The notes beneath the pieces were generated by a model. The model saw nothing but the letters and a program-made list of their open reading frames with translations, searched no databases and was not told the origin of the DNA. Positions 18,534 through 26,992 of a DNA stretch of 64,000 nucleotides are shown here, in pieces. The translations under genes and the position numbers were made by a program. The stretch lies in assembly GCF_001748245.1 (NCBI RefSeq), contig NZ_BDFO01000001.1:622828-686827 (forward strand), read 5' to 3'. The DNA comes from Oligoflexus tunisiensis. Its GTDB lineage: Bacteria; Bdellovibrionota_B; Oligoflexia; Oligoflexales; Oligoflexaceae. Position 1 is the stretch's first letter, and every line of letters starts with the position of its first letter.

Positions 18534-19253
18534 ATGAAAGGCAACCCAAGTGATACGTACACGATTACCCTGGACGATGATGTCATGGTGCATCAGATCA
18601 TCGAACGGTCGACGAAAATTCGCACCGTTGGGATGAAGGATCCTGAAGAGCTGCTGGCCAAGGTGGACGAGCTGCACCCCATCGCAGTCTTTATTGACAT
18701 CCATTTGGGTAATGGCCGGACCGGATTGGATATTTTGCCCAATCTGCGCGCTGCATGGCCTTTCTGCCCAATTCTGGTGATCACGGGCACCCCCGCGGAA
18801 ACCAGCATTGTCAAAGCCTTGAACTCCGGAGCGGATGACTTTATCCGTAAGCCCTTGATTCCTGATGAAGTGGATGCCCGCTTCAAACTCCGCATGGCGG
18901 ATGCCGCCCAAAAAGCAGCCAAGGAAGTCGTGGAATTCGGCGATATTACCATCGACTCCGCCCATCGCACGGTCGAAGGTCCCTCGGGCAAGCGCTTTGC
19001 TTCCCCTATCGAAGTCAACCTTCTGGCCTGCCTGGCCAATACGGAAGGCGCGATCGTCGAGAAGGATGCTTTGAAAATGCGCTGCTGGGGTCAGATCAAG
19101 GTAACCGACAACGCCCTGCACCGGAAGCTTCACGCTGTTCGCCAGCTCCTTAAGGATGTGTCGGACAATGTCGTGATCGAAACCAAATACGGTGTCGGCT
19201 TCTACCTTAAATACCTTGGTCAAGGTCAGCAGCATCTTGATGTTGCGTCCTGA
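18534..19253 (+). CDS. Response regulator with winged-helix output domain
   Basis: The protein has 239 residues. The ATG at 18534 is preferred over a GTG at 18519 because AAGGA lies 7 bases before it. The receiver domain has acidic residues in ITLDDD (14-16), the phosphoacceptor D55 in VFIDIHLGN, T84 in VITGTP and K106 in FIRKPL. The C-terminal half (about 140-230) reads as an OmpR/PhoB-like winged helix, including the VTDNALHRKLHAVRQLL recognition-helix region and a TKYGVGFYL wing. An HPt protein gene follows 23 bases later, so the two form a phosphorelay pair without a local kinase. Confidence 0.88.
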   Translation: MKGNPSDTYTITLDDDVMVHQIIERSTKIRTVGMKDPEELLAKVDELHPIAVFIDIHLGNGRTGLDILPNLRAAWPFCPILVITGTPAETSIVKALNSGADDFIRKPLIPDEVDARFKLRMADAAQKAAKEVVEFGDITIDSAHRTVEGPSGKRFASPIEVNLLACLANTEGAIVEKDALKMRCWGQIKVTDNALHRKLHAVRQLLKDVSDNVVIETKYGVGFYLKYLGQGQQHLDVAS

Positions 19254-19276
19254 TCGATCGCTGGAAGGAAAACCAT

Positions 19277-19657
19277 ATGGGTGCAGCTCCCAAGCTGGAT
19301 GAAGCCTGGCCGATTATTGATGCGCAGAAACTTCAGGCCATCAAAAATCTGGCTGAGCCCGATGATGAGGATGACTTTTTTAAGGAGCTGCTCAATATTT
19401 TCTTCCAGCGTTGTCCTGCACTGCTGGCCGAGCTTGATACGGCCGTTGCAGCCAAGGATCCTGTGAAGCTCGAACGTTCCGGCCATGCTCTCAAAGGCAC
19501 TTCAGGCAACCTGGGTGCCATGATGATGATGAAATTGGCCGAGCAACTGGAAGTGATGGGACGTGGAGGTAAAGTCGAAAATGCATCGGAAGTCCTGGCG
19601 GAGTTGCACAAGACCTATCCCCTCACCAAAAAAGAGCTTGAGACCAAATGGTTATAA
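19277..19657 (+). CDS. Histidine phosphotransfer (HPt) protein
   Basis: The protein has 126 residues, a single HPt four-helix bundle with the active histidine in SGHALKGTSGNLGA (H70). It carries phosphate between receiver domains in multistep relays. Co-transcribed with the response regulator upstream. The CheA-like kinase at 6.4-9.3 kb is one possible partner in the window, but nothing in the sequence proves it. Confidence 0.9.
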   Translation: MGAAPKLDEAWPIIDAQKLQAIKNLAEPDDEDDFFKELLNIFFQRCPALLAELDTAVAAKDPVKLERSGHALKGTSGNLGAMMMMKLAEQLEVMGRGGKVENASEVLAELHKTYPLTKKELETKWL

Positions 19658-19752
19658 GCCCCTAAGGCTCGATCGGTGTTAGCCTTTGCAATCTTCCTGG
19701 GCCTCGCGCTAAGATAGGACCTCAAAAAGTTCCTCCGAAGCCGAGGCCCGTT

Positions 19753-20565
19753 ATGTCTTTCCCCATTTATCATCTCAGGTCCACTGAGGCTGCTCTCAAG
19801 CCCATCATCGTAAGCGTTCCTCATGCCGGGACCGAAGTGCCCGATGAAGTGGCTCAAACCCTGCGACCCGATATATTGAAACAATTGCCGGATACCGACT
19901 GGTTTGTTCCGGAACTTTATGCATTCTGCACAAGTCTGGGCATCCCCATGATTCATGCCCGACTCAGCCGCTATGTGGTGGACTTGAACCGCCCTATGGA
20001 AGGCCCGGCGCTCTATACGGACCAAAGGCGACAGACCGATGCCATGCCGCTGACCACCTTTGATGGGGTGGAACTCTATGAAGCGGATCGCCGGCCGGAT
20101 GCTGCCGAGCGTGAGCGTCGCGCCCGCCTCTACTATCAGCCTTATCATGCGGCCGTGCAGCAGCTCCTTCTGAACACACAGAAAAAATTCAAGCATGTGC
20201 TGCTTTTTGATGCGCATTCGATTCGACGTTCGGTTCCTTCCCTGGCCAAGGATCCTTTTGCCGACATGATCGTCGGGGATCGCGAGGGAGCCAGTGCGGA
20301 TCATCGTTTGAGTGAAACCCTCCTGCGGGTTTTGAAAAACTCGCCTTATCAGATCACCTATAATCAGCCGTTCAAGGGCGGACAGATCACGCGCGCCTTT
20401 GGCAATCCTGCGAACCGTGTTCACGCGCTGCAGCTGGAGATGTCGCAGGACGTGTATATGAATGAGGCACGCTCCCGCCTCGATGCGGTAAAAAGCGCGA
20501 AGGTGCAAAATCTTCTGCAAACGGCCCTCCTGGAATTGTCCGCAGTATTGGAGACCATGCCATGA
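19753..20565 (+). CDS. hutG: N-formylglutamate amidohydrolase
   Basis: The protein has 270 residues. It hydrolyses N-formyl-L-glutamate to glutamate and formate, the last step of the five-step histidine degradation route. Family marks are SVPHAGTEVPD near the N-terminus, DTDWFVPELY, SRYVVDLNRP and LFDAHSIRRSVP. The last four bases overlap hutF, which makes its substrate, so the pair works together. hutH, hutU and hutI are not in the window. Confidence 0.93.
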   Translation: MSFPIYHLRSTEAALKPIIVSVPHAGTEVPDEVAQTLRPDILKQLPDTDWFVPELYAFCTSLGIPMIHARLSRYVVDLNRPMEGPALYTDQRRQTDAMPLTTFDGVELYEADRRPDAAERERRARLYYQPYHAAVQQLLLNTQKKFKHVLLFDAHSIRRSVPSLAKDPFADMIVGDREGASADHRLSETLLRVLKNSPYQITYNQPFKGGQITRAFGNPANRVHALQLEMSQDVYMNEARSRLDAVKSAKVQNLLQTALLELSAVLETMP

Positions 20566-21953
20566 CTCAGGTTTTGCAATTTAAGGCGGGCTATGTTCAG
20601 GACGAGTGGATCACACCCTGCTTTGTGAGCCTGGATGATCTGGGTCGCATCAGTGCGATCGGTAGCGAACATCCGGCCCAGGCGATCACGGAAAAACATG
20701 AAGGTTACCTACTCCCAGGATTTGCCAACGGGCATTCGCATTCCTTTCAATACCTGATGAGCGGGATGGCGGAACGTCTGGAGCGGGGACATGAGAGCGA
20801 TGACTTCTGGTCCTGGCGCGAGAAAATGTATCAGCTCGCGGCGGTTCTGGATCCTGAGCAGCTGCTGGACTTGACCACGCGCTTTTATCAGTCGCTGCTG
20901 GAGTATGGTTATACTTCGGTCTGTGAGTTTCACTATCTGCATCATGATAAATCCGGTCATGCCTATGCCCAGCCCGCAACACTTTCCATTTCCATTATGG
21001 AAGCGGCCCGCCGCGCCGGCATTCGCCTGACCCTGGTGCCGGTCTATTATCATCAGGCTGCTCCCGGAAAACCCATTCAACCGCGTCAGCGCCGTTTTTA
21101 TTGCAAGGACACGGATGAGTATCTGGGGCTTCTGGAGCATATCGCCAACGCCAATCGCAAACTCTATCCCGAAGTTCTGGTCGGTTACGGTGTGCATTCG
21201 ATGCGGGCCGCGCCGCCACGCGATATCAAAACCATCCTCGGTACCCACTGGGCGCTTGGCCCCGCGCATTTTCATGTGTCCGAACAGTCGAGTGATGCGC
21301 TGGCTTTTGAACAGGCCTATCACTGCCGCGCGGTCGATTGGCTTTACGATAACGTCCCGCTGTCGGATCATCATAACCTCGTGCATGCCACGCATATCAA
21401 TACGGTGGAAATTAAAAAGCTGGTGGCCTCCCAGGCCACGGTCGTGCTCTGCCCGTCCACGGAAGGCAACCTCGGGGATGGCATCTTTCCCTTCCCGGAG
21501 TACTTCAACCAGGGTGGAAACTTCTGCATTGGAACGGACTCGCATGTCAGCCTCTGTCCCTTTGGGGAAGCGCGTTATCCGGAGATCGTGCATCGCCTGT
21601 TCATGGAAAAGAGAAACCTTCTTTGTCAGCATGGAGCGCTGGATTCCGGCCAGATTCTTTTCGATCACGTGCAGACATCCGGGCGCAGGGCTCTCGGTCT
21701 GACCGGCGAAGCCTTTGATCTGGGACAGCCTTTTGATGCGATCGTGCTGGATGGAAGCCATGATCGCCTGGTGGAGCGGCCTTTATCCCACGTTCTGGGC
21801 ATTGCGATGTATGCCGGAGATCAGAATCTGATCGATGCGGTCTATGTTCAGGGTATCAAGCAGGTCAGTGGCGGGCAGCATTTGAGGAAGCGGGAAACCG
21901 TGGAATCCTTCCGCAAGGTCATGCGTCAGGTGACGGCCGACCTTACTCTGTGA
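20562..21953 (+). CDS. hutF: Formimidoylglutamate deiminase
   Basis: The protein has 463 residues. A metal-dependent amidohydrolase that converts N-formimidoyl-L-glutamate to N-formyl-L-glutamate plus ammonia. The metal-binding GFANGHSHSFQ motif, the VGYGVHSMRA stretch, the HFHVSEQ histidine pair, the HATHINTVE histidine and the GTDSHVS aspartate are all present, as is the SFQYLMSGMAER segment typical of HutF rather than guanine deaminase. Its end overlaps by 11 bases with a convergent small gene. Confidence 0.94.
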   Translation: MTQVLQFKAGYVQDEWITPCFVSLDDLGRISAIGSEHPAQAITEKHEGYLLPGFANGHSHSFQYLMSGMAERLERGHESDDFWSWREKMYQLAAVLDPEQLLDLTTRFYQSLLEYGYTSVCEFHYLHHDKSGHAYAQPATLSISIMEAARRAGIRLTLVPVYYHQAAPGKPIQPRQRRFYCKDTDEYLGLLEHIANANRKLYPEVLVGYGVHSMRAAPPRDIKTILGTHWALGPAHFHVSEQSSDALAFEQAYHCRAVDWLYDNVPLSDHHNLVHATHINTVEIKKLVASQATVVLCPSTEGNLGDGIFPFPEYFNQGGNFCIGTDSHVSLCPFGEARYPEIVHRLFMEKRNLLCQHGALDSGQILFDHVQTSGRRALGLTGEAFDLGQPFDAIVLDGSHDRLVERPLSHVLGIAMYAGDQNLIDAVYVQGIKQVSGGQHLRKRETVESFRKVMRQVTADLTL

Positions 21954-22266
21954 CACGACAGCAGCGGGCCTCGACGGTGCATCCATCCCCGATGCACCAG
22001 GCCTTGCAGCCCCGTTCATCGCAGACGAAATCATTGACATGAAGATTTGGACGATTGTGATCGCCGAGGAGATCGATGCGGCTCAGGCCTGTGACCTGAT
22101 AGCCGCCGGGACAGGTGGAAAGCGGTGACCAGCGATCGACCGCGCCGGTGACCTTGGTGCCTGCCTGGCATTCCAGTTTGAATTTGGGAGCGGCCGAAGC
22201 CGGCGCCGCGCTCTGAGCCAGAACCGGCGTCGCCAACAGAAACAGACCGCAGATCATTCCACGCAT
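21943..22266 (-). CDS. Small exported cysteine-rich protein
   Basis: The protein has 107 residues. Signal peptide 1-17 (ending VLAQ). The mature part has eight cysteines, six of them clustered in the last third (FVCDERGCKAWCIGDGC and a CC pair), suggesting a disulfide-knit fold in the periplasm or outside the cell. TAAGGTG precedes the start. It is the last gene of a six-gene operon of TPR and outer-membrane proteins. No family recognised. Confidence 0.65.
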   Translation of the reverse strand: MRGMICGLFLLATPVLAQSAAPASAAPKFKLECQAGTKVTGAVDRWSPLSTCPGGYQVTGLSRIDLLGDHNRPNLHVNDFVCDERGCKAWCIGDGCTVEARCCRVTE

Positions 22267-22274
22267 GAGTCACC

Positions 22275-22535
22275 TTACTTGACGAGAGCTTTCACAGCGG
22301 CTTCGGAGTCGCGCAGCTTGCCATTAAAATTTGACCGCAATTTCACCATATTACTCAGACTTTGACGATTCCGGCCTTGCAGAAAGAAGCCGGACGGCGC
22401 CTTCATTTTTCCGTCGATCATGGACGAATCAAAGTCCATGGTCGTGGTGTAATTGCCTTCCTTGGGCTTCTTCTTTTCAGCAGCCTGAATGCTGACCGTA
22501 AACAGAACCAGTGTGAAACAAAGTAATTTTCTCAT
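22275..22535 (-). CDS. Small exported basic protein
   Basis: The protein has 86 residues, with a signal peptide of about 18 residues ending in IQA and a Lys-rich start to the mature part (AEKKKPKEGNY). No cysteines or membrane helices after the signal. It stands 9 bases after the TPR lipoprotein gene and 8 bases before the cysteine-rich gene, so it is clearly part of the operon. No family recognised; a periplasmic accessory of the TPR/barrel complex is a guess from position. Confidence 0.65.
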   Translation of the reverse strand: MRKLLCFTLVLFTVSIQAAEKKKPKEGNYTTTMDFDSSMIDGKMKAPSGFFLQGRNRQSLSNMVKLRSNFNGKLRDSEAAVKALVK

Positions 22536-22544
22536 GGTTTAGCC

Positions 22545-23792
22545 TCATTCCAGCATTTTCTCCAGATCATTGATTTCCTCTTCATCGCTGCGATAGGTTT
22601 TCTTCTTTTTGGGTTGCGCTTTGGGTGGTGGAGCTTTTTCCGCCGTGACAGCCGGTGCCGTGGTGGTGGTGCCATCGGTATTGATCGCCGCCTGAGAAGC
22701 CGGAGCCGCCTGTTCTGTCGGAGCCGTCTGGGGTGCCTGAGTTGTCCGGGACCCAGCCGGACGCGAGGCTTCCGCTTCCTGAATGCGTGGATCAGCGTCC
22801 ACAAATTCCTTGTCCTTGGTGGCTGCTGATACGGCCGTGGCGTTGGCTTTGGCCTTGGCGGCGAGTTTCATGATGTCATCATCCGAGACGCGCTTGCCGG
22901 TGGTGGCTTCCTTTTCCGAACGCACCTTTTCAATCAGAGCAAAGACTTCCTGATTGTTCTTGCGTTTGGCAAAGTCGGTATCGAGGTAACGTTTCAGATA
23001 GTCGATGGACTTGTCGAAGTTCTTGCGGCGTTCCTCCACCACGGCCAGATTGAAGATGGCCACAGGGTTGTTCGCGGAGATGTCGAGCACCTTTTGATAA
23101 AGTTCCTCGGCCTTTTCCAGGTTGCCGCGATTCGATTCGATGATGGCCATATGCAGGTTGGCATCCGGATGCTCCGGCATCACCTTGAGTATGCGCTCAA
23201 ACTCCACGGCGGCCAGACCCAGCTGGCGATAGTGAACGTAAAGAACGCCGAGGTTCATGCGCACCGCGATATCCGACGGATTGCTCTTCAGGGCTTCCTG
23301 GAAAGCCTGCAGGGCAAATTCAGGCTTGTTCTGCCGCAGGGCGATCATGCCGAGCAGATTCAGAATCTGGCTATCCTTGCTGTTGATGGCATCGAGGCCG
23401 TTCAGGATGATGTTGGCCATCTCCAGGTTGCCACGACGATAGTAAATTTGCGCGAGGATCTTGCGTGACAGTTCATTGCGCGGGTCGATGCGCAGGGCAT
23501 CACGACAGGATTTTTCTGCACGATCATAGCGGCCCATCGCCAGATAAGTCTGGGACAGGTTGATATGAGCATTCAGATCCCGTGGATTCGTCTGCAGACG
23601 CTTTTCAAGCTTCATGACCAGCGTCTGGGTCGTGCCCTCTTCATTGGTTTTCATGGCGGATTTGGTATCGTCCTGGCTTTGCAGCTCGAACTTCCGCTTT
23701 TCCTTGTCGACCCGGGCGACCTGTCCCGTGGTGCTGCAGCCCTGATTCAAGCCGAGTACGCCCAGAAGTGCGAGGGAGATGAGTTTTTTCAT
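22545..23792 (-). CDS. TPR-repeat protein, probable lipoprotein (GltE/AglT-like)
   Basis: The protein has 415 residues. The signal sequence ends LNQGC (C19); -3 is Asn, so the lipobox is imperfect. About seven TPR units span 60-285 (for example NLSQTYLAMGRYDRAEKSCRDALRIDP cut into helix pairs), then an Ala/Thr/Gln/Pro-rich linker (about 330-395), a short Lys cluster and an acidic tail. Size, lipoprotein nature and position next to a giant TPR protein match GltE/AglT of the Myxococcus gliding (Glt) complex. That assignment is by architecture, not alignment. Likely periplasmic. Confidence 0.75.
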   Translation of the reverse strand: MKKLISLALLGVLGLNQGCSTTGQVARVDKEKRKFELQSQDDTKSAMKTNEEGTTQTLVMKLEKRLQTNPRDLNAHINLSQTYLAMGRYDRAEKSCRDALRIDPRNELSRKILAQIYYRRGNLEMANIILNGLDAINSKDSQILNLLGMIALRQNKPEFALQAFQEALKSNPSDIAVRMNLGVLYVHYRQLGLAAVEFERILKVMPEHPDANLHMAIIESNRGNLEKAEELYQKVLDISANNPVAIFNLAVVEERRKNFDKSIDYLKRYLDTDFAKRKNNQEVFALIEKVRSEKEATTGKRVSDDDIMKLAAKAKANATAVSAATKDKEFVDADPRIQEAEASRPAGSRTTQAPQTAPTEQAAPASQAAINTDGTTTTAPAVTAEKAPPPKAQPKKKKTYRSDEEEINDLEKMLE

Positions 23793-23810
23793 AGTGGCTT
23801 CCTCCAGCTT

Positions 23811-26800
23811 TCAGTTCGCAAGGTCAGCGACGGATTCGTCCCAGACCATGAGGTGCGACATATACGTGGGCGATGTAGTCTTTTCATCCACAGCCGGATA
23901 TTTATCAGGCTGCAGTTCCACCATTTTTTCATAAGCCTTGCGGGTCCATTCGGTGAAGGTCTGAACCTCCTGCGAACGCTTGAAGGCCGCTTCAAAGAAC
24001 TTGTTGCTTTCATCCCGCAGTGGGAACGCCACCTTCTCGATAGAGCTGCGGTAGTCGTCGATAGCCTTCTGGTTGGCGCCTTTCGGAGCCGGGGCATCGA
24101 AGAGGACCTTGGCAAAGTTCTCATGCATCACGCCGAGGTGATAAAGGGAGGACACGGTGTGTTCCCCGCTGCCAAGCTCGATGACTTCCTGATAACGACG
24201 GACGAGACCGACCAGTTTTTCCTGCTTGCCCGCCATTTCCTTTTCGATACGGGCCGCATCCGTCACCCGGATTTCCGTAAAGTTCTTGTAATCACCTTCG
24301 ATGTCCTCCATCAGGGCGGCCGCTGCGATACGCCGGGCTTCCAGGGCCGGAGGCGCATTCTTCGCGGTCAGATCCTTTTGCAGGCGCCGGATTTCCCTCA
24401 GGCCGTTGGCGCGGTGGCCACTGACCAGAGCGATCTTGGCAAGACGGGCACGGGCCACAAGGTTCTGCTCGGAGCGTTCCGGCCAGAGATCGGCATACTG
24501 ATTGTAATACTGGGTGGCTTCGCCCCAGTTCTTGCTGAGCTCATTCATTTCCGCGATCTGCAGTACGGCCGTGCGGGCGAGGTTGTCCCTGCCATGGAGG
24601 GAAATGAATTTCTTATAGAGGCTGATGGACTCGGGATAGTCCTTCAGACCGCGATAAAGCGTGGCCGCGTTATAGAGGGCTTTGACGGAATCGGCTTCCT
24701 TGCTGAAGTTCAGGCCGTAGTACTTGTAGAGTCTGGCCGCCTGATCAAAGTCCGCCAGGGATTCGTTGGTCTGAGCCATATCCAGCGAGACCTTGGGGGC
24801 CAGCTTGGATTTGGGATATTCCTTCAGAAGCAGGTGACCGACGCGCAGGGCATCCTCGACCTGGGCCAGCTTATAGTATGCGGTCGAGGCGTTATAGAGG
24901 GCGGCATCCGCGCTATCATCCTTGGGAAACTGGGCCTGGAAGGATTCGAAAGTCTTGGCTGCTTCCGCCAGTTTGTTTTCCTTGTTCTGCTGCAGACCAA
25001 GGTTGAACACACCGGTTTTCATGGCCTTGATCAGATCGTCCTTCAAAGAGGTCGCAACGATCGCCTTGTGGTCATAATACTTCCGCGAGTACTTGACGAG
25101 GTTTTCCCAGTCCTTGCGCTCGGCGTAGAACGTCAGGATCATCTTGATCGCGCTCTTGCCCTGGGTCGTATCCGGGATATCCATACCGATCTCTTCAAAA
25201 CGTTTCAGACCTTCCGGATAGTGGCCATACTCGAACCAGGTCATGGCCGCGGTATAGCGCATGGGGAAGCCTTCCTTCTCCTTGGGCAGAAGGGCGGCAT
25301 AGTTGTCGATGACGGTGATCATCTTCTGCTTCACACGTGGCAATGGGATGGGCTTGGAGACCTGACCCAGTGGCGGCAGCTTCTGATATTTGGTCGCTTC
25401 GTCGATTTTTTTGATCGCCACGACTGCGTTGAAGGCGGATTCCTTCAGATACTTGCCATCCTTGGGCCGCTCCTGCGTGACGGTATAGTACTCGTCCGCC
25501 GCATTTTCGAACTGTTCGAATTGGAAGTGGATATCCGCAAGGTAATAGCGCAGTTCATAGGCCTCTTCGGTTTTCGGGAAGGTGGCCAGATAAAGTTTAT
25601 AAAGTTCCGCGGCAGTCGCCAGCATGGCTTTCTTTTTGGTCTTCTGGCCCTGCTGATGATAAAGGGTCCCGAAGCGGTGGATGTTCTTTCTGGTCTTCTC
25701 CACAGCTTCGTCCAGCACATCCTTTTTCGTGGCGTTGGCGGCAATCCACTTGCTGCCTGGATCCACATACAGCGCTTTCATGCGCTTCATGTTGTCGATC
25801 AGAGCGGCTGAGTTCAAGGTCGTGTCATAAAGCTTGGCCAGCTTCGCATGAATTTCCGGGTTGCGGGGACGCGTGGGCGATTCCGCCAGAAGACGACCGA
25901 AGACGTCGATGGCCTTGCTGTTCTCTCCGTTGTCCTCGTAGATGTTTCCGAGGCGTTCCAGCATGTCGTAGAAGGATTCCTTCTCGCCGATGCGGGAGAA
26001 GTAGTCCATCGCTTCATCAATCTTTTCGGTTTCCGCATAGACCATGATCAGGTCATTGATCGCTTCCTGGCGCAGGTTGAAGTTGCCAGGATTGTTCTTG
26101 TCCTTTTCCGCAATCTTGATGGCCAGTTTAAAGGCGGCAATGCCTTTGTTCACATTTTCCATGGTCTCCTGGTCGCTGCTGACCTTGGAGTTGTAGTAGG
26201 CCCAGCCCAGCTTATAAACGGCGAAAGGGTAAACCTTGGCTTCCTTGTCAGGGTTGCCCTTGGAAGCATCCATCGCGTTCTTATAGTTGAGCTTGGCTTT
26301 TTCCATATCATGTTTATAGAAATGGAATTCACCCAGGGCGAGGTAGGTATCCGCCAGCAGCATGGAATCCTTGTGGTTCTTCACAAGCATGTTGAAATAG
26401 AGAACCGCGTTGTCATTCTCCAGGAGCATCATGGTCTTGGCCAGCGAGTAGAGAGCCGCATCCGTACGGGGATGTTTCGGGAACTCCTTGACCAGTTTGC
26501 GGAAGGCTTCGGTACTCTTCAGAAGTTCCGCCTGGGAAGCCTTGGTGGTGAGCTGCGGCTCGGCACCCTTTTTGGTCTTCTTCCATTTTTCATATTTGGT
26601 TTCGTAATCCTTCATTTCGAGGTCGCGGATGTATTCCGCACGCTCGGAATGCAGTTCACCGAGGCGCAGGTAAAGTTCGAACTTGCGGTTCGGCTGCATA
26701 TTCGGGGTGGCGAGAAGCTTGTGGATGCTGTTCACGGTCTGCATGCGCAGAGCGTCCGCTTCCTTCAGCTTTTCCAGGGGAACGCCCTGCCGATTCTCAG

Positions 26801-26963
26801 CGAAATAGCTGCTCATGTCGCCCTTGGCCGGAGCAGCGTCCTTTACCATTTTGGCTTTTTCTTTTTCTTTCCTGGGGGCAGCCAATCCATCGGATCCGCT
26901 GCTGACCAGCGACAGTGCAAAGATGGGCACGATCAGCGTTCTAGTGATGTTCTTCATTCTCAT
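23811..26963 (-). CDS. Large exported TPR protein (GltD/AgmU-like)
   Basis: The protein has 1050 residues from the ATG at 26963; AAAGGGG lies 6 bases upstream, and a longer frame starting at a TTG has no support. A signal peptide is followed by a Lys-rich stretch, then more than fifteen TPR-like helix pairs across nearly the whole length, seen as repeated pairs such as AALYSLAKTMMLLENDNAVLYF and DAALYNASTAYYKLAQVEDAL in shorter form. No catalytic motif. Such solenoids scaffold envelope complexes. Length and context resemble AgmU/GltD, a periplasmic scaffold of the Agl-Glt gliding machine that also occurs in Bdellovibrio relatives. A motility role is inferred. Confidence 0.78.
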   Translation of the reverse strand: MRMKNITRTLIVPIFALSLVSSGSDGLAAPRKEKEKAKMVKDAAPAKGDMSSYFAENRQGVPLEKLKEADALRMQTVNSIHKLLATPNMQPNRKFELYLRLGELHSERAEYIRDLEMKDYETKYEKWKKTKKGAEPQLTTKASQAELLKSTEAFRKLVKEFPKHPRTDAALYSLAKTMMLLENDNAVLYFNMLVKNHKDSMLLADTYLALGEFHFYKHDMEKAKLNYKNAMDASKGNPDKEAKVYPFAVYKLGWAYYNSKVSSDQETMENVNKGIAAFKLAIKIAEKDKNNPGNFNLRQEAINDLIMVYAETEKIDEAMDYFSRIGEKESFYDMLERLGNIYEDNGENSKAIDVFGRLLAESPTRPRNPEIHAKLAKLYDTTLNSAALIDNMKRMKALYVDPGSKWIAANATKKDVLDEAVEKTRKNIHRFGTLYHQQGQKTKKKAMLATAAELYKLYLATFPKTEEAYELRYYLADIHFQFEQFENAADEYYTVTQERPKDGKYLKESAFNAVVAIKKIDEATKYQKLPPLGQVSKPIPLPRVKQKMITVIDNYAALLPKEKEGFPMRYTAAMTWFEYGHYPEGLKRFEEIGMDIPDTTQGKSAIKMILTFYAERKDWENLVKYSRKYYDHKAIVATSLKDDLIKAMKTGVFNLGLQQNKENKLAEAAKTFESFQAQFPKDDSADAALYNASTAYYKLAQVEDALRVGHLLLKEYPKSKLAPKVSLDMAQTNESLADFDQAARLYKYYGLNFSKEADSVKALYNAATLYRGLKDYPESISLYKKFISLHGRDNLARTAVLQIAEMNELSKNWGEATQYYNQYADLWPERSEQNLVARARLAKIALVSGHRANGLREIRRLQKDLTAKNAPPALEARRIAAAALMEDIEGDYKNFTEIRVTDAARIEKEMAGKQEKLVGLVRRYQEVIELGSGEHTVSSLYHLGVMHENFAKVLFDAPAPKGANQKAIDDYRSSIEKVAFPLRDESNKFFEAAFKRSQEVQTFTEWTRKAYEKMVELQPDKYPAVDEKTTSPTYMSHLMVWDESVADLAN

Positions 26964-26992
26964 GATATCCCCTTTGCCAGAACCATTGTTGG

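Noticed and set aside
23565-25811. 748-codon open frame antisense to the giant TPR gene
   Set aside because: The minus-strand gene has signal peptide, TPR periodicity and operon spacing; the antisense one has none of these.
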